A stretch of 64,000 nucleotides of DNA from Lingula anatina (GCF_001039355.2 NW_019775775.1:154112-218111), one strand, 5' to 3'; counted from the stretch's first letter, positions 1 to 14,300 are shown. Notes: a model not told the origin generated them from the sequence alone. Made by a program: numbers and translations.

Positions 1-145
1 ATGATGGTGGTGGTAGTAAAAAAGAAAATGGACATTTTGATCATTCTGAGGTGAAGTTCAAAACATTCTGAATTTTGAAATTAAATTGAATTTTTTTTAT
101 ATCTTAAGTCAGTACCCAATGCAAGAGAAAATTGAATATTTTCAG

Positions 146-953
146 ACCGGGTTAACAGCCCTCCATGTTGCTGCTCATTATGGTCAAGCAGACTTTGTGC
201 GTGAGACACTGACCAGTATTCCAGCCACAGTGACCAGTGAGGCCCCAGACTCTGAAACTGGACTCAAGGATGTCACTGCTGAGGTGAGTTTTACAAAGCA
301 GTTTTTTTTTTAAATTAAAAAGTCACATAAAAAGTCAAAGAATAACAAAATTTTTGTTGGTGTTTTTCTGGGATCTTGGTAGCATTTCAAAAGAAATTTA
401 TTAAAGCTTCTTTAGTGATGATTTTCTTCCCAATAAAAACGAAACATAATTTTCAATATGTATGTTTATGAGCTCTGAGACTTTTTACTGTAGTCTACAA
501 AAAAAAAATGATAATAATTGAAGAATGAGTAAATAAAGAAAACAAAACATATTTGAAAGAAAATGCATATTTAAAACTACAGGTTTTTTTTTTTTTCACA
601 TATAGTTAATTTTTAATTAAAAATGTAAAGAATAGTTTACAGTTGTGGCTGCAATAAGTGTTTACATCTGGAATTTCCTTCGAAGCATATCTATTACAAC
701 CATTGACACTATAGTTTATGTACCCTCTGGTTCATTACTTGCTTCAGGTATAATTCACTAGAATTTATTATCACATTGCTTTTTTTAACACCTGAACCAT
801 ATTTCACGGTATTAATTGGTCAGATGAATGGGGAACTAGTCACTTCAAAATAGCATACCAAGAATATAATGCATTTTGTGTAGGCCTTGTTATTGCTATT
901 TTCCCTACTGATGAAATTTCAAGAATCACAGATTGTAATTGTTATTTTTTGCA

Positions 954-1043
<90 letters not shown>

Positions 1044-4000
1044 ATTTACTAAATTATTCTAGCAGTGCTATGTATAAATATGGCTCACATTGTAACTATG
1101 GAATGTATATAAAAAAAGCAAGTTCAGATTCTCAAAATCACACTGTACATGTATATCCATTTTTAAATTATCAGCATTTTTAATTTGTTTTAATATGGTG
1201 GTTAAATTTTTTTTAATTTCTTTAATCTATTTTATCTTGGCATTTATCTCTCCTGTAGTCTGGCCTCACTCCGCTCCACTTGGCCTCCCAGTCTGGTCAT
1301 GAAGGGTTGGTCCGCCTGTTACTCAATTCTCCAGGTGTGCAAGCAGACGCAGCCACCAAAGTCCAGGTAATAAACACAGTGATTCTGTCTGGACGTTCTA
1401 GAATTTGTATGGATGCATAACCAGTGAGCTGACTTTTAACTTGAACTTCTGAACTGTATCAGGAGGGAGGATGTATCCAAGAAATTTAGGATCAATACTA
1501 TAATATCTATTTCTTAAGTACAACAGTGAAATAGAGATGTGTACATTTGAAATGTTAATATCTATTAGTAGATTTACAATGCCTAGTGCATCATCATTAA
1601 TTTTTTAAGTTCTTTGTAAAGATTTAGTATTACTGGAATTAAATTAAAAGTAGTATTTATTGAATCAACAGCTATCGAAATCATCTTTTTATTTATAAAA
1701 ATATTTTGAACTGTTAAAAAATTTCTTACTAGCAACCTGTAGAAAAATGTAATATTTTCAACATTTATTGGTATGATTAAAATAAAGGTTACATTAATAA
1801 ATTAATTTCAGGGTTCAATACCACTCCACATGGCTGCCCAGAATGGTCATACGTCAGTGGTCAGTCTGCTTCTCAGTAAGTCCACCTCTCAGATTCACGT
1901 CAAGGACAAACGGGGCAGGACTGGACTGCACCTGTCTGCTGCACATGGACATTATGATATGGTGGCTCTTCTGCTGGGGCAGGGGGCTGATATTAATGTT
2001 TATGATAAGGTAATATAGTAAATATATTCTGAAGAATTTATTTATTAGTTTTGCTTAGGCAGGGAACCTATACTTTACATTAAAATGTATATGTTCTAGA
2101 GATTAAGCATATAAAATTCATTTTTCATTTCTTAACTGATATGAGATTTGTAGAGGTGAGTCATGAAAAAAAAATGTTTTCAAAGCCCATAATATTTTTA
2201 TAGTATTTCATCTTTATTCAATTGGATTGAAATCATTAAGATTTAAAGTTTACTTTCTAAGAAAAAAATAACAGTTCCATTACACATCACAGCCACTCCC
2301 TGTCAGACCATTCAGTATCCGTATCAATGACTTTAGACAACACAACCTCATCACAATTTTTTATTTTTAGAATGGCTGGACCCCTCTCCATTTTGCTGCA
2401 AAGGCAGGCTACTTGAAGGTGGTGAAGTTATTGATAGAGAGTGGTGCTGCACCCAAGTATGAATCTAAGGAAGGGAAGGTACCCATCTGCTATGCTGCAG
2501 CCATGAATCACACCGAGGTGGTCAGTTATCTTATGAAGAGAGACCACAACACACAGCATTTGATGGACGATAAGAAGGTAAGGAATTTTGGCTGCTTCCA
2601 CATTCCTTATGGGTGCAGGAAGGTCAGGCAGAGTGCAGGTATCCTTTCTAGGAAAGATGTTGATTTGATATTCAACTGTGTCATATATAAAAATGTGATT
2701 CTCTTTTTATGTACAGACACAGATGTGTCTGTACATATAGTCATCATCTGCGTCTGTCGCCGTCGTCGCCGTCGCCGTGCACTTTTANTTTATTTATTGG
2801 TACTCCAATTCAGTGCAATCTAATGTTATGTAATCCTACGCATAAGGCATATGCAGTTATGAAATTCCTCAAACCTGGAGCATTTAGAGAAAGACCTTAT
2901 TTTATACAAAATAAGAAGAATGACATACATAGTTCAGATTAATTCAATCTTTGCCACATAGGTTCATCATTTACATTAATATTTTAAAAATAAGAAGCCA
3001 ACTTGAGGTTTCATTGCACAAAATAGCTTATATGTATTCAAATTAACTGATTTTTTACTCATATCCCAGTTTGTGTTTGACCTGATGGTATGTGGCAAGA
3101 CCAACAATAACAGATCCATCCAGGAGTTCATCACACTGTCCCCAGCCCCAGTGGACACAGCAGCCAAGATGTCCAAGAATTTCGCCCTTCTGGCCATCAG
3201 GGAGAAGGAGCGGTCAAGGGATCTCCTGCATGCTGGCGCATACTGTGAGAAAATGGCTACAGAATTAATGGCCATTGCCTCCGGAACCAATGGTGCATCA
3301 GCTTTACTCAAATCTGTTGACTGCCGTGGAACACCCTTTCTGGACATACTCATTGAAAATGAGCAGAAGGAAGTAGTTTCCCACCCAACAATTCAGAAAT
3401 ACTTATCAGACGTTTGGAAAGGGAATTTAAAATGGAACACATGGAAAGTAGTGATGGTTTTCACATTGTTCCTGATCGTACCCCCAGTGTGGGTTTACTT
3501 CTCATTGCCACTTCGGAACCGCTACAACAAAGTTCCGCTCATTAAGTTCATGTCATATTTAGTCTCGCATTTCTACTTAATTATACTATTTATTATGACA
3601 ACTGTTGCACCCATTTATCCAATCTTTCAGTCTGGGTCACTCATACCCCATTGGTATGAGTGGCTACTATTGGCGTGGCTGTCTGGACTTCTGGTCTCAG
3701 AGCTGACCAATCCAGGTGACAGGGCAGGGTTAGGGTGGATCAAAGTATTTGTGATAGCAGTTAGTGCACTGGGAATCGTTGTCCATCTTCTAGCATTTGC
3801 ATTTAATGAAGATGAGCGCTATGTGTGCTTATATGTGAGGAACCAATTTTTTGCCCTGGCATTACTGTTCTGTTTTGTGTTGCTGCTGGATTTTCTCTCA
3901 TTTCATCACTTATTTGGACCATGGGCAATTATTATCAGAGATTTGATGAAGGATTTGATCAGATTTTTGGTCATTCTGTTGGCCTTCATGCTAGGATTCA

Positions 4001-5531
4001 CTCTTCATCTCTCAGCAATTTATCAGCCAGTGTATCCACCACAAGTAACAAACTCATCCATTGGTCAAGGAAATGGAGGAGGAGGAGCCAAAAGTCTCAC
4101 GCCAATAGATACTTTTGAACTTCTGTTTTTTTCGCTATTTGGTCTCATCGAACCTGATACTTTACCTACAATAGCCCAGAGCCCTGACTGGACAATAAAC
4201 TTAGTGAAATCTGTATTTGGAGCTTATATGTTAGTGACTCTCATTGTGTTGATAAATCTGTTAATTGCCATGATGTCTGACACATACCAGAGAATTCAGG
4301 CACAGTCGGATGTGGAGTGGAAGTTTGGGCGAGCTAAGTTGATCAGAAACATGAATAGGACATCAGCTACTCCATCTCCTCTGAACCTTTTCACCAAGCT
4401 CATTACTTACTGCAAAGTGGCTTACAAACACAAAGGTAAGTTGCAGTTACAGTTCAAAAATTACAAATAATGTAGAAGTCAATTATTCAATGTTGTCCAA
4501 AAACGGAATGAGAGTATTTTTTATTTTATTTACCTAGTATGTTTGTGTGTGCCAAGAGAATTGATTTTCTGTTAAGTCTTCTGATCTTGTTTATTGCAAT
4601 AGTGTCTGAGGAATATAATGCCCCAGCTCTTATCTCTATTTATTATTACTTTGATCTTATCTAGATTTAATAAATAATAAGGTGATATTATTAAAGTAAA
4701 ATTGAAAAATTTGGCTCCTCAGCCAAACCAAAAAAAGTTCATATTTAACCTTCTATATTTGCATTTTATGTTCTGTATTCCAGGCAAAATATGCAGTGCT
4801 GAGGCCCAGAGCTACATCCATGAAGAGGAGGACCTGAATGAGGATTATGATGCTAGATCTGTGGACCTGTTACAAAATAACCAAGTCATGCTCAGGAATA
4901 TGATGAGGAGAAATACTCAAGTGGCTCCTGAATGTGAGCAATGTATTTTTAATAAAAGTGTATTGCTGTTACAAAATAATAAAAAAGTGATCACATTAAG
5001 AAAAATAAAATGTTTTGAGTTTACTTTTGTAAAATGATGCGGTAGTCCAGTTAGATGATAAAAAAAGAGGATTGGTTACTAAAATATTTATCTAACAACA
5101 GGATATATTAAGGGAAAAAATTAGTCATTTTATTTCTGTTACAAATATGGTTTATATCTTATTTATTAATTGAGGTAAATTCACATACTTGATATCAACT
5201 ACATAACATAACATGCAGATATTGTACTAACTGCCAATTTTCAAATTCAATTTAATAATATTCACCTTATTAAAAGAAAGAAATTTTGAAAAATTTCACA
5301 ATATATATCCTTGTACATTTTCCAGCCTATTTGCGTGCTCCCCAGCAGAGAGGTCCTCAATGCATAGATGATGTGATAGACTGGCAGTTTGTTGTCCACA
5401 AGTATTTGGAGGTCAACAACCTATTGGATGAACACTCAGACGAGGAAGAGGACACCAGTAAACACTTCAAGAAGGATAACCACTTGAAAGAAATTAATGA
5501 GAAGGTGACGGAAAATGGTGGGATTAAATGA
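146..5531 (+). CDS. TRPN1: TRPN / NOMPC mechanotransduction channel, 3' part (5' exons outside window)
   Basis: Seven exons: 146-283, 1259-1366, 1812-2009, 2371-2577, 3070-4435, 4784-4933, 5326-5531. Joined they read in one frame for 790 codons to a TGA. The first four exons encode the last ankyrin repeats (TALHVAAHYGQADFV, PLHMAAQNGHTSVVSLLLSK, WTPLHFAAKAGYLKVVKLL). The long exon holds the linker (FDLMVCGKTNNN), six hydrophobic segments, a pore loop (FSLFGLIEPD), the last membrane helix (LINLLIAMMSDTY) and a TRP-box-like helix (EWKFGRAKLIRNM). The last two exons are an acidic cytoplasmic tail. In flies and fish this family forms a plasma-membrane cation channel gated by force through the ankyrin spring. 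The order and wording match NOMPC closely. All junctions are GT-AG and no break is seen. The N-terminal ankyrin repeats (29 in the fly protein) mostly precede the window. Confidence 0.95.
955..1041. repeat. (TA)n microsatellite in TRPN intron
   Basis: About 43 uninterrupted TA dinucleotides inside the intron 284-1258. The rest of that intron is AT-rich and featureless. Confidence 0.95.
2710..2787 (+). repeat. Truncated copy of a palindrome-headed dispersed repeat
   Basis: A 26-base near-perfect palindrome (TGTACAGACACA, GA, TGTGTCTGTACA) at 2710-2735 is followed by CGTC/CGCC triplet tracts and GTGCACTTTTA. The same head recurs at 7476. This copy lies in the TRPN intron 2578-3069 and breaks off at an undetermined base at about 2788. 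Confidence 0.7.
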
Positions 5532-6530
5532 CCAGGAGTTAAACTATTTAGGTAGGAAGGGTAACATGTAAGAAAAATAAGTGAAGGGGTAACTTTTAGC
5601 AGCAAAAGTAAATGAGGACATTAACAGATACAGGTGTAAGAATAAAGTGTGCAGTGATAAAGAGCTGCTGTTTGAACAAAATGTATTCACATGTTCAAAA
5701 GAACATTTCTGGAAAGTCAAGAATCTGCAGTGTAATTCTTTTCCATAAAATGCTAGTAGCCAATTTTTCATATTTATATCACCTTCTTATATGTCAAATT
5801 TAGATTGGATTGGTTTTTATGGCAAATGCATTACATTGTAATGTGGGGCATTAATATACTAGAACCATGTGTCTATTAGCCAGTCACCTTGGAGAGAAGT
5901 TTGTTTTTGGCTTTTCTTCTTTTTTTCTCTCATTGAAACAGATGCACTGGTATGTATGAATATACAAGTATGTTGGACAATGAAAATATTTAACCTTAAA
6001 GCATTTTTTGCAGTTATGTCTCATACTTTTTTCATTTATTCAACTGAACAGAAATATTTTGTGTAATTGTTACTTTACTCCACGACAATAATTATATTTA
6101 TATCCAAATATGATTGCAAGTGATAGATATTAACTACATTGTGAAAAAAAATCACTATCATAGTCCAAGATTATGTGTATTTTTGTTATATGAATATTTT
6201 GATTCTGTATAAGCTGAGCTTTTTCTAGAATGTGGCAGATGGTACTGCTGAGCAGCACTACTAGTTCATGTAGATGAATATTGTGTAGACCCCCAGTCAG
6301 TAGGCACAGTCATATCGGTAGATAAAAGGCAGTTTCTTTAGCTTTTGAACATTTGTAAACTGTAGTCACCACCCCAGTGATAGTTCACCTGTGAGACAAG
6401 CTTGAAGATGTGGAGAGTGAAACTACTGTTATTCTGACTATAACGACTACCCTTTATCTACAGGTGGCATGTGATAACAGGGAGAATGCCTTAGAACCAG
6501 TGAAATTGTTGATTAAAGTTTAAAAAAAAA

Positions 6531-6536
6531 ATAAAG
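6531..6536 (+). terminator. Candidate polyadenylation signal of the TRPN gene
   Basis: AATAAA lies about 1 kb after the TRPN stop, followed by T/GT-rich sequence. The stretch 5532-6530 contains no other coding signal and is read as 3' UTR. Another possible signal lies near 7430. Confidence 0.4.
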
Positions 6537-7475
6537 AAAAAGACATAATTGTTGTCTTCTTATAATATCTGTATGACCAGTTGAAACACTTAAGATTTCT
6601 AATTGGCAACAATAAAGTTGTTTAAAGTGAAGGTTATTATTCAGCTGAGTTACTTTGGATGCATTGATGGGCTTTTTTTTAACCATCTCATATTTTGGTC
6701 AATTTCTCTATGAAAAGTTATTTCAGAACATGTTGTGTATTGGAACTAATTGATTGACAGTGTTATCGGACCAGTGTGCATTAAAAGGAACCATTTTTTC
6801 AACATTTTTAAATATTTGTATGAAATAACTCTAACTGTAACCTTAAACATGCTTTTACTTTGGAAGTTATATAGTCATTGCTTTTGTTATGAGTTGTTGT
6901 GATGTTTTTAAATTATCTTCAAATGATCAATATGAGAAGTATTTGGAATAATTGTGTGACAATATTTCTATAAATTTGTAATTATATTTCATTGCCATAC
7001 TAATCATACCTGGGTTCCCGTAAGGTTCAACTTAAGGTTCTGTTTACTTTTTTCTGTGCATGGTTTCATTAATTTTACTTTCTTTGTTGTGACTCATCAT
7101 ATTTGGAGTTAAAGTATTTCTGTTTTATACTAGTGTCATACATTGCATTTTCTAAATTAAAAAAAATTACCTTCGTGTTATTGACCATAGCCTCCAAATA
7201 ATAATTGTACAATCGAGAAATATGAGAGAACTTCATTATTGAACAGTAACTTTTAGCATCACCTCAAATTTGTGCAAGTATGTGTATCCTTTGAACAATA
7301 CACAATAGTCTTGTTGGGACTCTTTGGAAATTTAATTTTTATCTTTGCCTTCATGAAAAATGCAACAACTGTACATGTATTATTGCAGAAAGTATGCCTT
7401 GCATTTGAAGTGCAATACCAGCTGTGAAATAAAAAAAATATTTTCAGTCATAACTCATTCTTAGCTCATTTATTA
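6537..7475. other. Intergenic AT-rich stretch, nothing recognised
   Basis: No convincing coding exon, tandem repeat or structured RNA is seen between the TRPN 3' end and the palindrome-headed repeat. Confidence 0.5.
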
Positions 7476-8035
7476 TGTACAGACACAGATGTGTCTGTAC
7501 ATATAGCCATCATCTGCGTCTGTCGTCGCCGTCGCCGTCGTCGCCGTCGCCGTGCACTTTTACCGATAACACGATAAGTGGAAAACCATTTTACCTTTTG
7601 ACTTGAAACTTGCAGAACTGATGAATATTCATAATACGCAGGTCAAGTTCGAAAATCAGCATGTTCGGGTCACTTTTAGGGAATTTACGCTGTTTTTTCA
7701 CTTTTTTCAGCATATATGCAGCACCGATAACACGATAAGTGGAAAACCATTTTACCTTTTGACTTGAAACTTACAGAACTGATGAATATTCATAATACGC
7801 AGGTCAAGTTCGAAAATCAGCATGATTGGGCCATTTTTAGGGAATTTATGCTGTTTTTTCACTATTTTCAATATAAATGCAACACTGATAACACAATATA
7901 AGAAAAACGGATTGGCCAATTGTAATTATACTCACAGGAGTGGTCAATCTTACTAAAACGCAGGTTGAGTTCGAAAATCAGCATAATCGGGCCATTATTT
8001 TAGAAGTTATACTGTTTTTCACATTTCCTCAGATT
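7476..8035 (+). repeat. Palindrome-headed repeat with three internal ~160-bp units
   Basis: It starts with the same palindrome as at 2710, then CGTC/CGCC triplets, then a block beginning CCGATAACACGATAAGTGG at about 7562. The block recurs at about 7722 and, diverged, at about 7884. Each unit carries CAGGTCAAGTTCGAAAATCA or a close variant. No coding potential was seen. It is probably a non-autonomous mobile repeat, class unknown. Confidence 0.7.
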
Positions 8036-8420
8036 CAATTATTAGGCATGTTAACAGTCTCATTATTTAACTAATAAGATGCCTAAAAGTGTTTGTTTGA
8101 TATTTCCTGCATCTTTACAACATTGTTAGTTGATTATGTAAAAAACATGGTAAACTTGTTATCATGTATTGTGTAATAAAGTGTCAAAAATGGAAATAAA
8201 CTCATATCATTGCAGTTTGTCAGATTCAATCATCCACTATGTTCAGAATCTCAGAATGGAGGAAATTGGACATTTAACACTGTTCTATTGATACTTTTCC
8301 CATCTCATCAATTTTCTTAGTTGGTCATATAAAATGGCAGTAAAATGTTTATTTTGTTTTATGTTAAAAAAGTGTTAAAAATGGAAATAAACCCATTTCA
8401 GAACAGTGCTGTCTTGTTTA

Positions 8421-9120
8421 CATTTTGGCATTTTCAAGGCGTGACTTTGAAGTTCCATGGGCCTGAAGACCTTTGCTAGTCACATTTTCTGAATATCTGT
8501 GAAACAAATATTTTATAATTAAAAATTGATGGTCATTAAGCTGTTAAACATTATGTAATATTGCATCAAAATTTGAAGAAACCCCTATTTTGGGCACTGC
8601 TTCCATGATGACCATTTAAGGAAAATCATGTCACTTACTGTTCTCAAACTTACAGGAAAGAAACATGGGACTAAAATACAGCTTCAGTAGGCAATGCAGT
8701 CTGTTTGGTATTTTTATTTATTTATTTATTTATTTTGGCAGTTAAACAGTTTTTTGTGAAAATTTAATTTTTCACATATTGGCATTTTCAAGGTGTGACT
8801 TTAAAGTTCCATGATCTTGAAGACTTTTGCTTGTCACATTTTCTGAATGTCCATGTTACTAATATTTTATTAATAACATTTGATTGTCATTATGCTGTTA
8901 AACATTATGTAATGTTGCATCAAAATTTGAAGAAACCCCTATTTTGGGCACTGCTCCTATGATGACCATTTAAGGGAAATCATGTCACTTACTGTTCTCA
9001 AACTTACAGGAAAGAAACATGGGTCTAACATACAGCTTCAATAGGCAACGCAGTCTGTTTGGTAAATTTTTCTGGCAATTTAACAGTTTTTTGTGAAAAT
9101 TTAATTTTTCACTTATTTGC
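8421..9120 (+). repeat. Two tandem copies of a ~350-bp repeat
   Basis: Copy 1 starts with TTGGCATTTTCAAGGCGTGA at about 8425 and copy 2 with the matching TTGGCATTTTCAAGGTGTGA at about 8779. Both carry the shared stretch CATCAAAATTTGAAGAAACC and GGGCACTGCT. Copy 1 has an ATTT microsatellite near 8710 that copy 2 lacks. No coding content was recognised. Confidence 0.8.
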
Positions 9121-9491
9121 ATCTTTATTTTCTGTTCTTTGTCTGTACATTTGACAGCTTTGCTGCCTTGTTAGTTTTGTATTGGTAATTTGTAGTCGTG
9201 TGGAGAACTTATTCTTCTAAGTTCTACTATAATAACATGTCAGACACTCTTTGTACCTAGAACTTGCCGACAAGAACTTAAAAAGGGATGGTCGAAATGG
9301 TTCTTTTGAGAAATACTCAGGAAATTATACTTTAAAAATAATTATTACCACCACCAAAGAGGTATAATTGTTTTCGTTACCCATTAGCAACATTATGCAA
9401 AAAGTGTCAAGAAACTGAGTGTCTGTGTAGCAGGGTGTCCACCCTAGATGTAATTATACATGTCAAGGGTTAGCCTAATCTATTTGAAGAC

Positions 9492-9722
9492 ATAGGGACC
9501 ATTCTCAGACCCTATCTCCAAGGGGATTCTTGCTAAATTGCAATCAACTTAAGCTGCTTAGATGTCTGCCATGTCTACTGAAGCTGCTAGGGGGTAATTA
9601 TGGTTTAGTAGCGTCAGTAGGTGTGCCAGACATGTAAGCCGCTTAAGCTGGAACCAATTTAGCGAGAAACCCCTTGGAGATGGATCGATCCTGTTAGATT
9701 GATCTAGGTTTGAGAACCTATA
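9492..9722. mobile_element. Foldback (long inverted repeat) MITE
   Basis: The left arm (about 9495-9590, ATCTCCAAGGGGATTCTTGC then AAGCTGCTTAGATGTCTGCC) is the imperfect reverse complement of the right arm (about 9625-9722). A short loop contains GGGGGTAATTA. A related element with the same loop core sits at 43413-43620. No target duplication could be fixed. Confidence 0.6.
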
Positions 9723-10100
9723 TCTTGAGATCAAGACAACTTCAGGAGACATTCTCCAGATAGTGGAAGACCTCAGATACTTAGGGTCACGCACCATCAG
9801 CACTGAAAAGATGTCAGCACTAGAAAAGGTCAAGCTTGGGGAGCACTGAATAGACTGAATAAAATAGTTGCAGCTGTCCAATGAGCGCAAAATCAGGCTA
9901 CGTGTTTGTGGCAGTGGTAGAATCAGTGTTACTTACAAAGGCAATGGAAAAAATCGCTAAATGGTGCATGTACCAGGGTGCTAAGAGTTGCATACGGGGT
10001 GCCTGCTGCACAGAAAATGACCAACCCCCAACTTTATGAGGACCTGCTTTTAATTTCAGAGAAGAACATGTGTGGATCAGGTAATTGGGTCAAAATCTAG
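9715..10100 (+). pseudogene. Decayed non-LTR retrotransposon reverse transcriptase, C-terminal part
   Basis: Translated pieces in shifting frames read like the end of a LINE reverse transcriptase: DILQIVEDLRYLGSRTISTE (compare the family's VDDFKYLGS), ALNRLNKI, then CTRVLRVAYGVP and LYEDLLLISEK (compare CYTRMLRAALNVSW and LYGDLPKLSDK). Several frame changes and stops lie between the pieces, so it cannot be functional. The foldback element at 9492-9722 abuts its 5' side. The clade is not certain. Confidence 0.6.
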
Positions 10101-10139
10101 GCTTACCTGTGCAAATTAAAGGGTAACAGGATTCTGTCA

Positions 10140-10944
10140 TGAGGAACTCTCTGTCACGTCATAGCTTGATGCAAAAAGAAATGAACGGAGTTTGCGGAAA
10201 TTTTGAGGATAGGTCACAAATGGGTCAAGGAAGAAATGGTTAGATTATTGTGATGATTCATTAATTAATTAATGGTTAATTATTAGTCAATTATTTGTTT
10301 TTGATGAAAATATCAGATAGGTCACAAATGGGCCAAAGAAGAAATATATAGATTTGGTGATAAACCATTAATTAATTAATGGTTAGTTATGAGTCATTTA
10401 ACCATTAATTAATTAATTGATTAATGATTAATAATTGGTTAATTATGTCTTGGCTTAGGTCTAAGCTTTCTGAGTGCATTTTGTTTATACTGATTTCTTT
10501 CTGTACTGATCGCGCTTTTACCTCTTTTCGTGCGAACAGCTTTTGCGTGATCTAAAAAGAGTCTAGTCAATGGGTATTCAAAATTACTTTATTTGGCAGT
10601 TTCCTTTAGCACTAGATCACACCTAAAACTAGACACCTAAAATAGTTTTTCTGTTACATTATATACTTGAAATTTGAAAAGTTCACAGTCCAGCTGTCAT
10701 CAACTAAATGAAAGTAACTTTTTTTAGCAAAGTCAACCAGCACTTTGAAGCGTTAACATTTTTCACTCTTGCCTGCCGAAAAATATACTTTTCGCACTAC
10801 ATGTACTTGACTCCTACTTGCGCTGAGTAATTTTTTTTCAAATAAATGAAATTCTGCTAGTTTGTAACTGATGAAACCGCAACCACTTTACAACATTTTA
10901 TTATGAAATATTAAAGCGCTAATATACATATGGTATTCAATATA
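10140..10944. other. AT-rich intergenic DNA with TTAATTAA clusters
   Basis: Three clusters of TTAATTAATTAATGG-like sequence at 10258-10440 look like short degenerate tandem repeats. No gene was recognised. Confidence 0.4.
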
Positions 10945-11369
10945 CATAAGATATTTAATAGAACTTTTGTTCAGCACTAGGAGATAAACAGATATAAAGA
11001 AACTGACATGAGGTAAATAACCCACTTACATACAACAAATTAGAATACGATAATCTTATGCAATGTAAAATATAGAAAGGACCTTACTATTATTATGAAC
11101 AAAACTGACAATTTGCATAATGTAACCATACTGTTAGCAAGGTAAAGGCCCATATACAATGCACTGGGAATCCTTGACAAACATAATAACACATTGACCC
11201 GCAATAAATTTACTAAAGAGCGTCTTGCCTGCCTTTTTATAGAAATCCTACATGACCCTTGGAACTCTCTAAGAATTCCTAGGACTTATTATGGGATTCC
11301 TATCTAGGGTGTATATTCTATAGTGCATTTCTATAAGGGAAGTCACTTCATTATTTTCACTTGATGAAC

Positions 11370-14300
11370 TTAGAATGCTGCTTTCGCTTTTACGATATCT
11401 ACATATGCCACAACCAAGTCATAACCAAAATCACTTGGACTGCGAGTAACATCTTCCTCAAACCTGCCAAAGAACTCGTCAATAATCTCCGTCTTTTCCT
11501 TTTCTGATCGACGTTCATCTAGACCAAACATAAAGATGGCTTCGCTCCATGCTCGGAACACATTAACGTATCTTCTTGCCTTGTGAGCCACGCTTAGTGG
11601 TTCATCGTCTAGGGTGTAAGGTATAAAGATAAAGCGTTAACACATTTAAATGCCTTCCTTATTTCAGTATATTGTTTTATGAATGTGACATTGAGAGAAA
11701 AAATTATCTCTTGTTCGGTTGTTTTATATACGACTGGATCATGGGTCAAATTATTTACTCGTACGGCATCAGAAAAAAACAAATGGTGTGCAGAAATGAA
11801 ACACGGTGTCCAGAAATGAAACAACGTAAAACACTTTACCTCGGTACGAACAAAAACGTAAGAGGATTTTACCTAAGAATTCGTCATCCTTATGTTTCAA
11901 AGAGTAGTCGAAATGGTCGACCTTTATCTCGATGGATACAAGTTTTAAACCCGCCTTCAGAATCTTGGAATCTTCATACAAGAATGGTGCCTTGAACTCC
12001 TCTTCTGAACGATAGTAAAATGAAAAGTTTGTATTGAAAAATTCTTCCTATAAAAAAAGAACGGCACAGCTACAACACGTATGCTAAATTAAAACATCGC
12101 ATCACATTTGCATTTTGGTGCCAAGGTAAAATCAAAGTTGTTTACTTTTCTTAGCACGAAAGGAATAATTCCTCTCCCAGTTGTCTCATTTTACATTGTA
12201 CACCCCAGAAAAAGGTCTCACCTTGGTTATTCGCCCCGCTGTTGCAAATGAAAGCCATAAGTCTCTTAGATACGGGATGACTTTAACTTTGTAAATCGCT
12301 GTACTACCGGAATGCACGCCTTCCTTCGTACCAACAATTGCTATGATGATGTGGGCACCTTGAATATAATATCATATAAAACATACGTGAGTGGAAAGGA
12401 GTTAAATTTTTAAAGACAAAAATGTACTTAGACGCTTGCGAATGGGCACGAGCCTTGTAAAATGTGTTATAAAAGTTTAATGCCCAAAAAATCACACACA
12501 ACCCTAACTCACAATCTTTTTTTCTTCACAATTTAAATAAGCAAGTATAATTTAACATTTAAGTGGGAGGGGTTAATTATGTTTCAACTGGAGGTGTCCA
12601 CTATTAATAGTCACAAATTAATTGACTCAAACAGGTAATAGATAAATAAAAAATCGATCAATTAGAACACTCGCTGAGAGGTACCTATTTTCAGTTCTTT
12701 AGCCCGGTTTATGAGAATTGTCTCCCAGTCCACAGCAGCCTGCTTTTTATATGCATCTAGCTCTTCATAACTGACTTTGTCACCTTGACCAATAATATCC
12801 CACTGAAGATTACAAGGCCTGCAATGTAATGGATACAAAACACAGTTTTAAAAACATTGGTATAATCTTTTGAATAACCTGTTGCCATATATGACTATTG
12901 ATGGTTTTTATTTCTCTTAGTCATTTTAGCTTCTCACAAAGAATTTGAAACTTAATTTAGCACACTCATTTGAGATAGCAAGGAATATGTACAACAAGAT
13001 GTAAAAAATTGGCAATTATAATTTCAAGGTTCCTTTACACATGTCGGTATCATTGTGTATTTCATATCATATCATTTTTAAATTCTATTTTCATTCTTCT
13101 TTGTTCATCTCAGTATCTAATGCTTTTATAGCTTCTACATGTAACAAATCCACCTTTTACTCAACCAGTGCATCGCACTGCAGGATACAGCCAGGTCCAC
13201 GTAATTCGGCGGCAAACATCGTTCATAGAAATTAGTACCACTGGCCAGGAGAAACACGTTTTTATCTTGAGGAAGAAAGTTCCTTTGATCTTCAAATAAA
13301 CCTGTAAGTAAGAATACTCTACTATAAACAACTGGATGACAGGAATACAATAACTGGTGTTCATGACCATAATCCCCATAAAATTAACAAGTAAACAGAC
13401 GCTAATTCTGTCAAATTTCGTACCTTGTGTCAGAAAGAATAATGACTTGAAATCGTTCCAGGGCAGATCCTCGTACACTATCACAATAGGTTTTTCTTTC
13501 CCGTATTTTGCTCGTACAGCTCCTGGAAAGAAAAAAAAAACATACTGAGTGTGACCTACGTTATACTGCAGTCAGAATAACCAGAACTTGCAACTGAGTT
13601 CTAATCATTTAACTAATACACAAAATGCGATGTTTGATCCATGCTCTCACTTTAAGACTAATATTCTTAATCTCAAAAAGTGCATTGAACTCTGCATTGA
13701 ACAATGAATGAATGTGCAATATCTACTTTGAAAACTTAATACAGAAAAATATACGTTGTTCATGCAAAAACTGCGGTTTAATTGTCAAAATGTTCAAAAT
13801 TAATTTTCAGAAGGTACTTATGATCTCAGTCATCAGTTTCATAGATGTTCCTCCATCTCCAGCACCGAAGTCACACGCCACAAAAGGACGGTCTGTGCTA
13901 TTAACACTTCCAGCTCATTAAAGAAAAAGCAATATCCTATATTATAATATTATAATATTAAAGAGAGGATTGCTGTAACTACGAAAAGACAGCAGACTTT
14001 ACAATTTCGACAAGGAAAGTCAAGAGATGGGGACAGTTAATTTTTTTGTGAAAATGTGTCATTCTACATGCATCAGACTAAAGTAGCTATGAGTCATTCT
14101 ATTATATGACTCGGCAAAAGTTGATTGGAGAAAAAAAAAGTTGATTGGATAAAATTATTAACAATGCCTACCAATTGCTTGCAGTGCATAAGGCAATATG
14201 TTATTGTACAGTTTTTCGTAATTCACAGCATTTCCACTCCAAAAATGTGATCCATGATGTCTATCCAACATTCTGTACACAGGATATTTTGATTGACGGA

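Noticed and set aside
887-1183. Open frame of repeated Tyr-Ile
   Set aside because: Translation of a TA microsatellite inside a TRPN intron.
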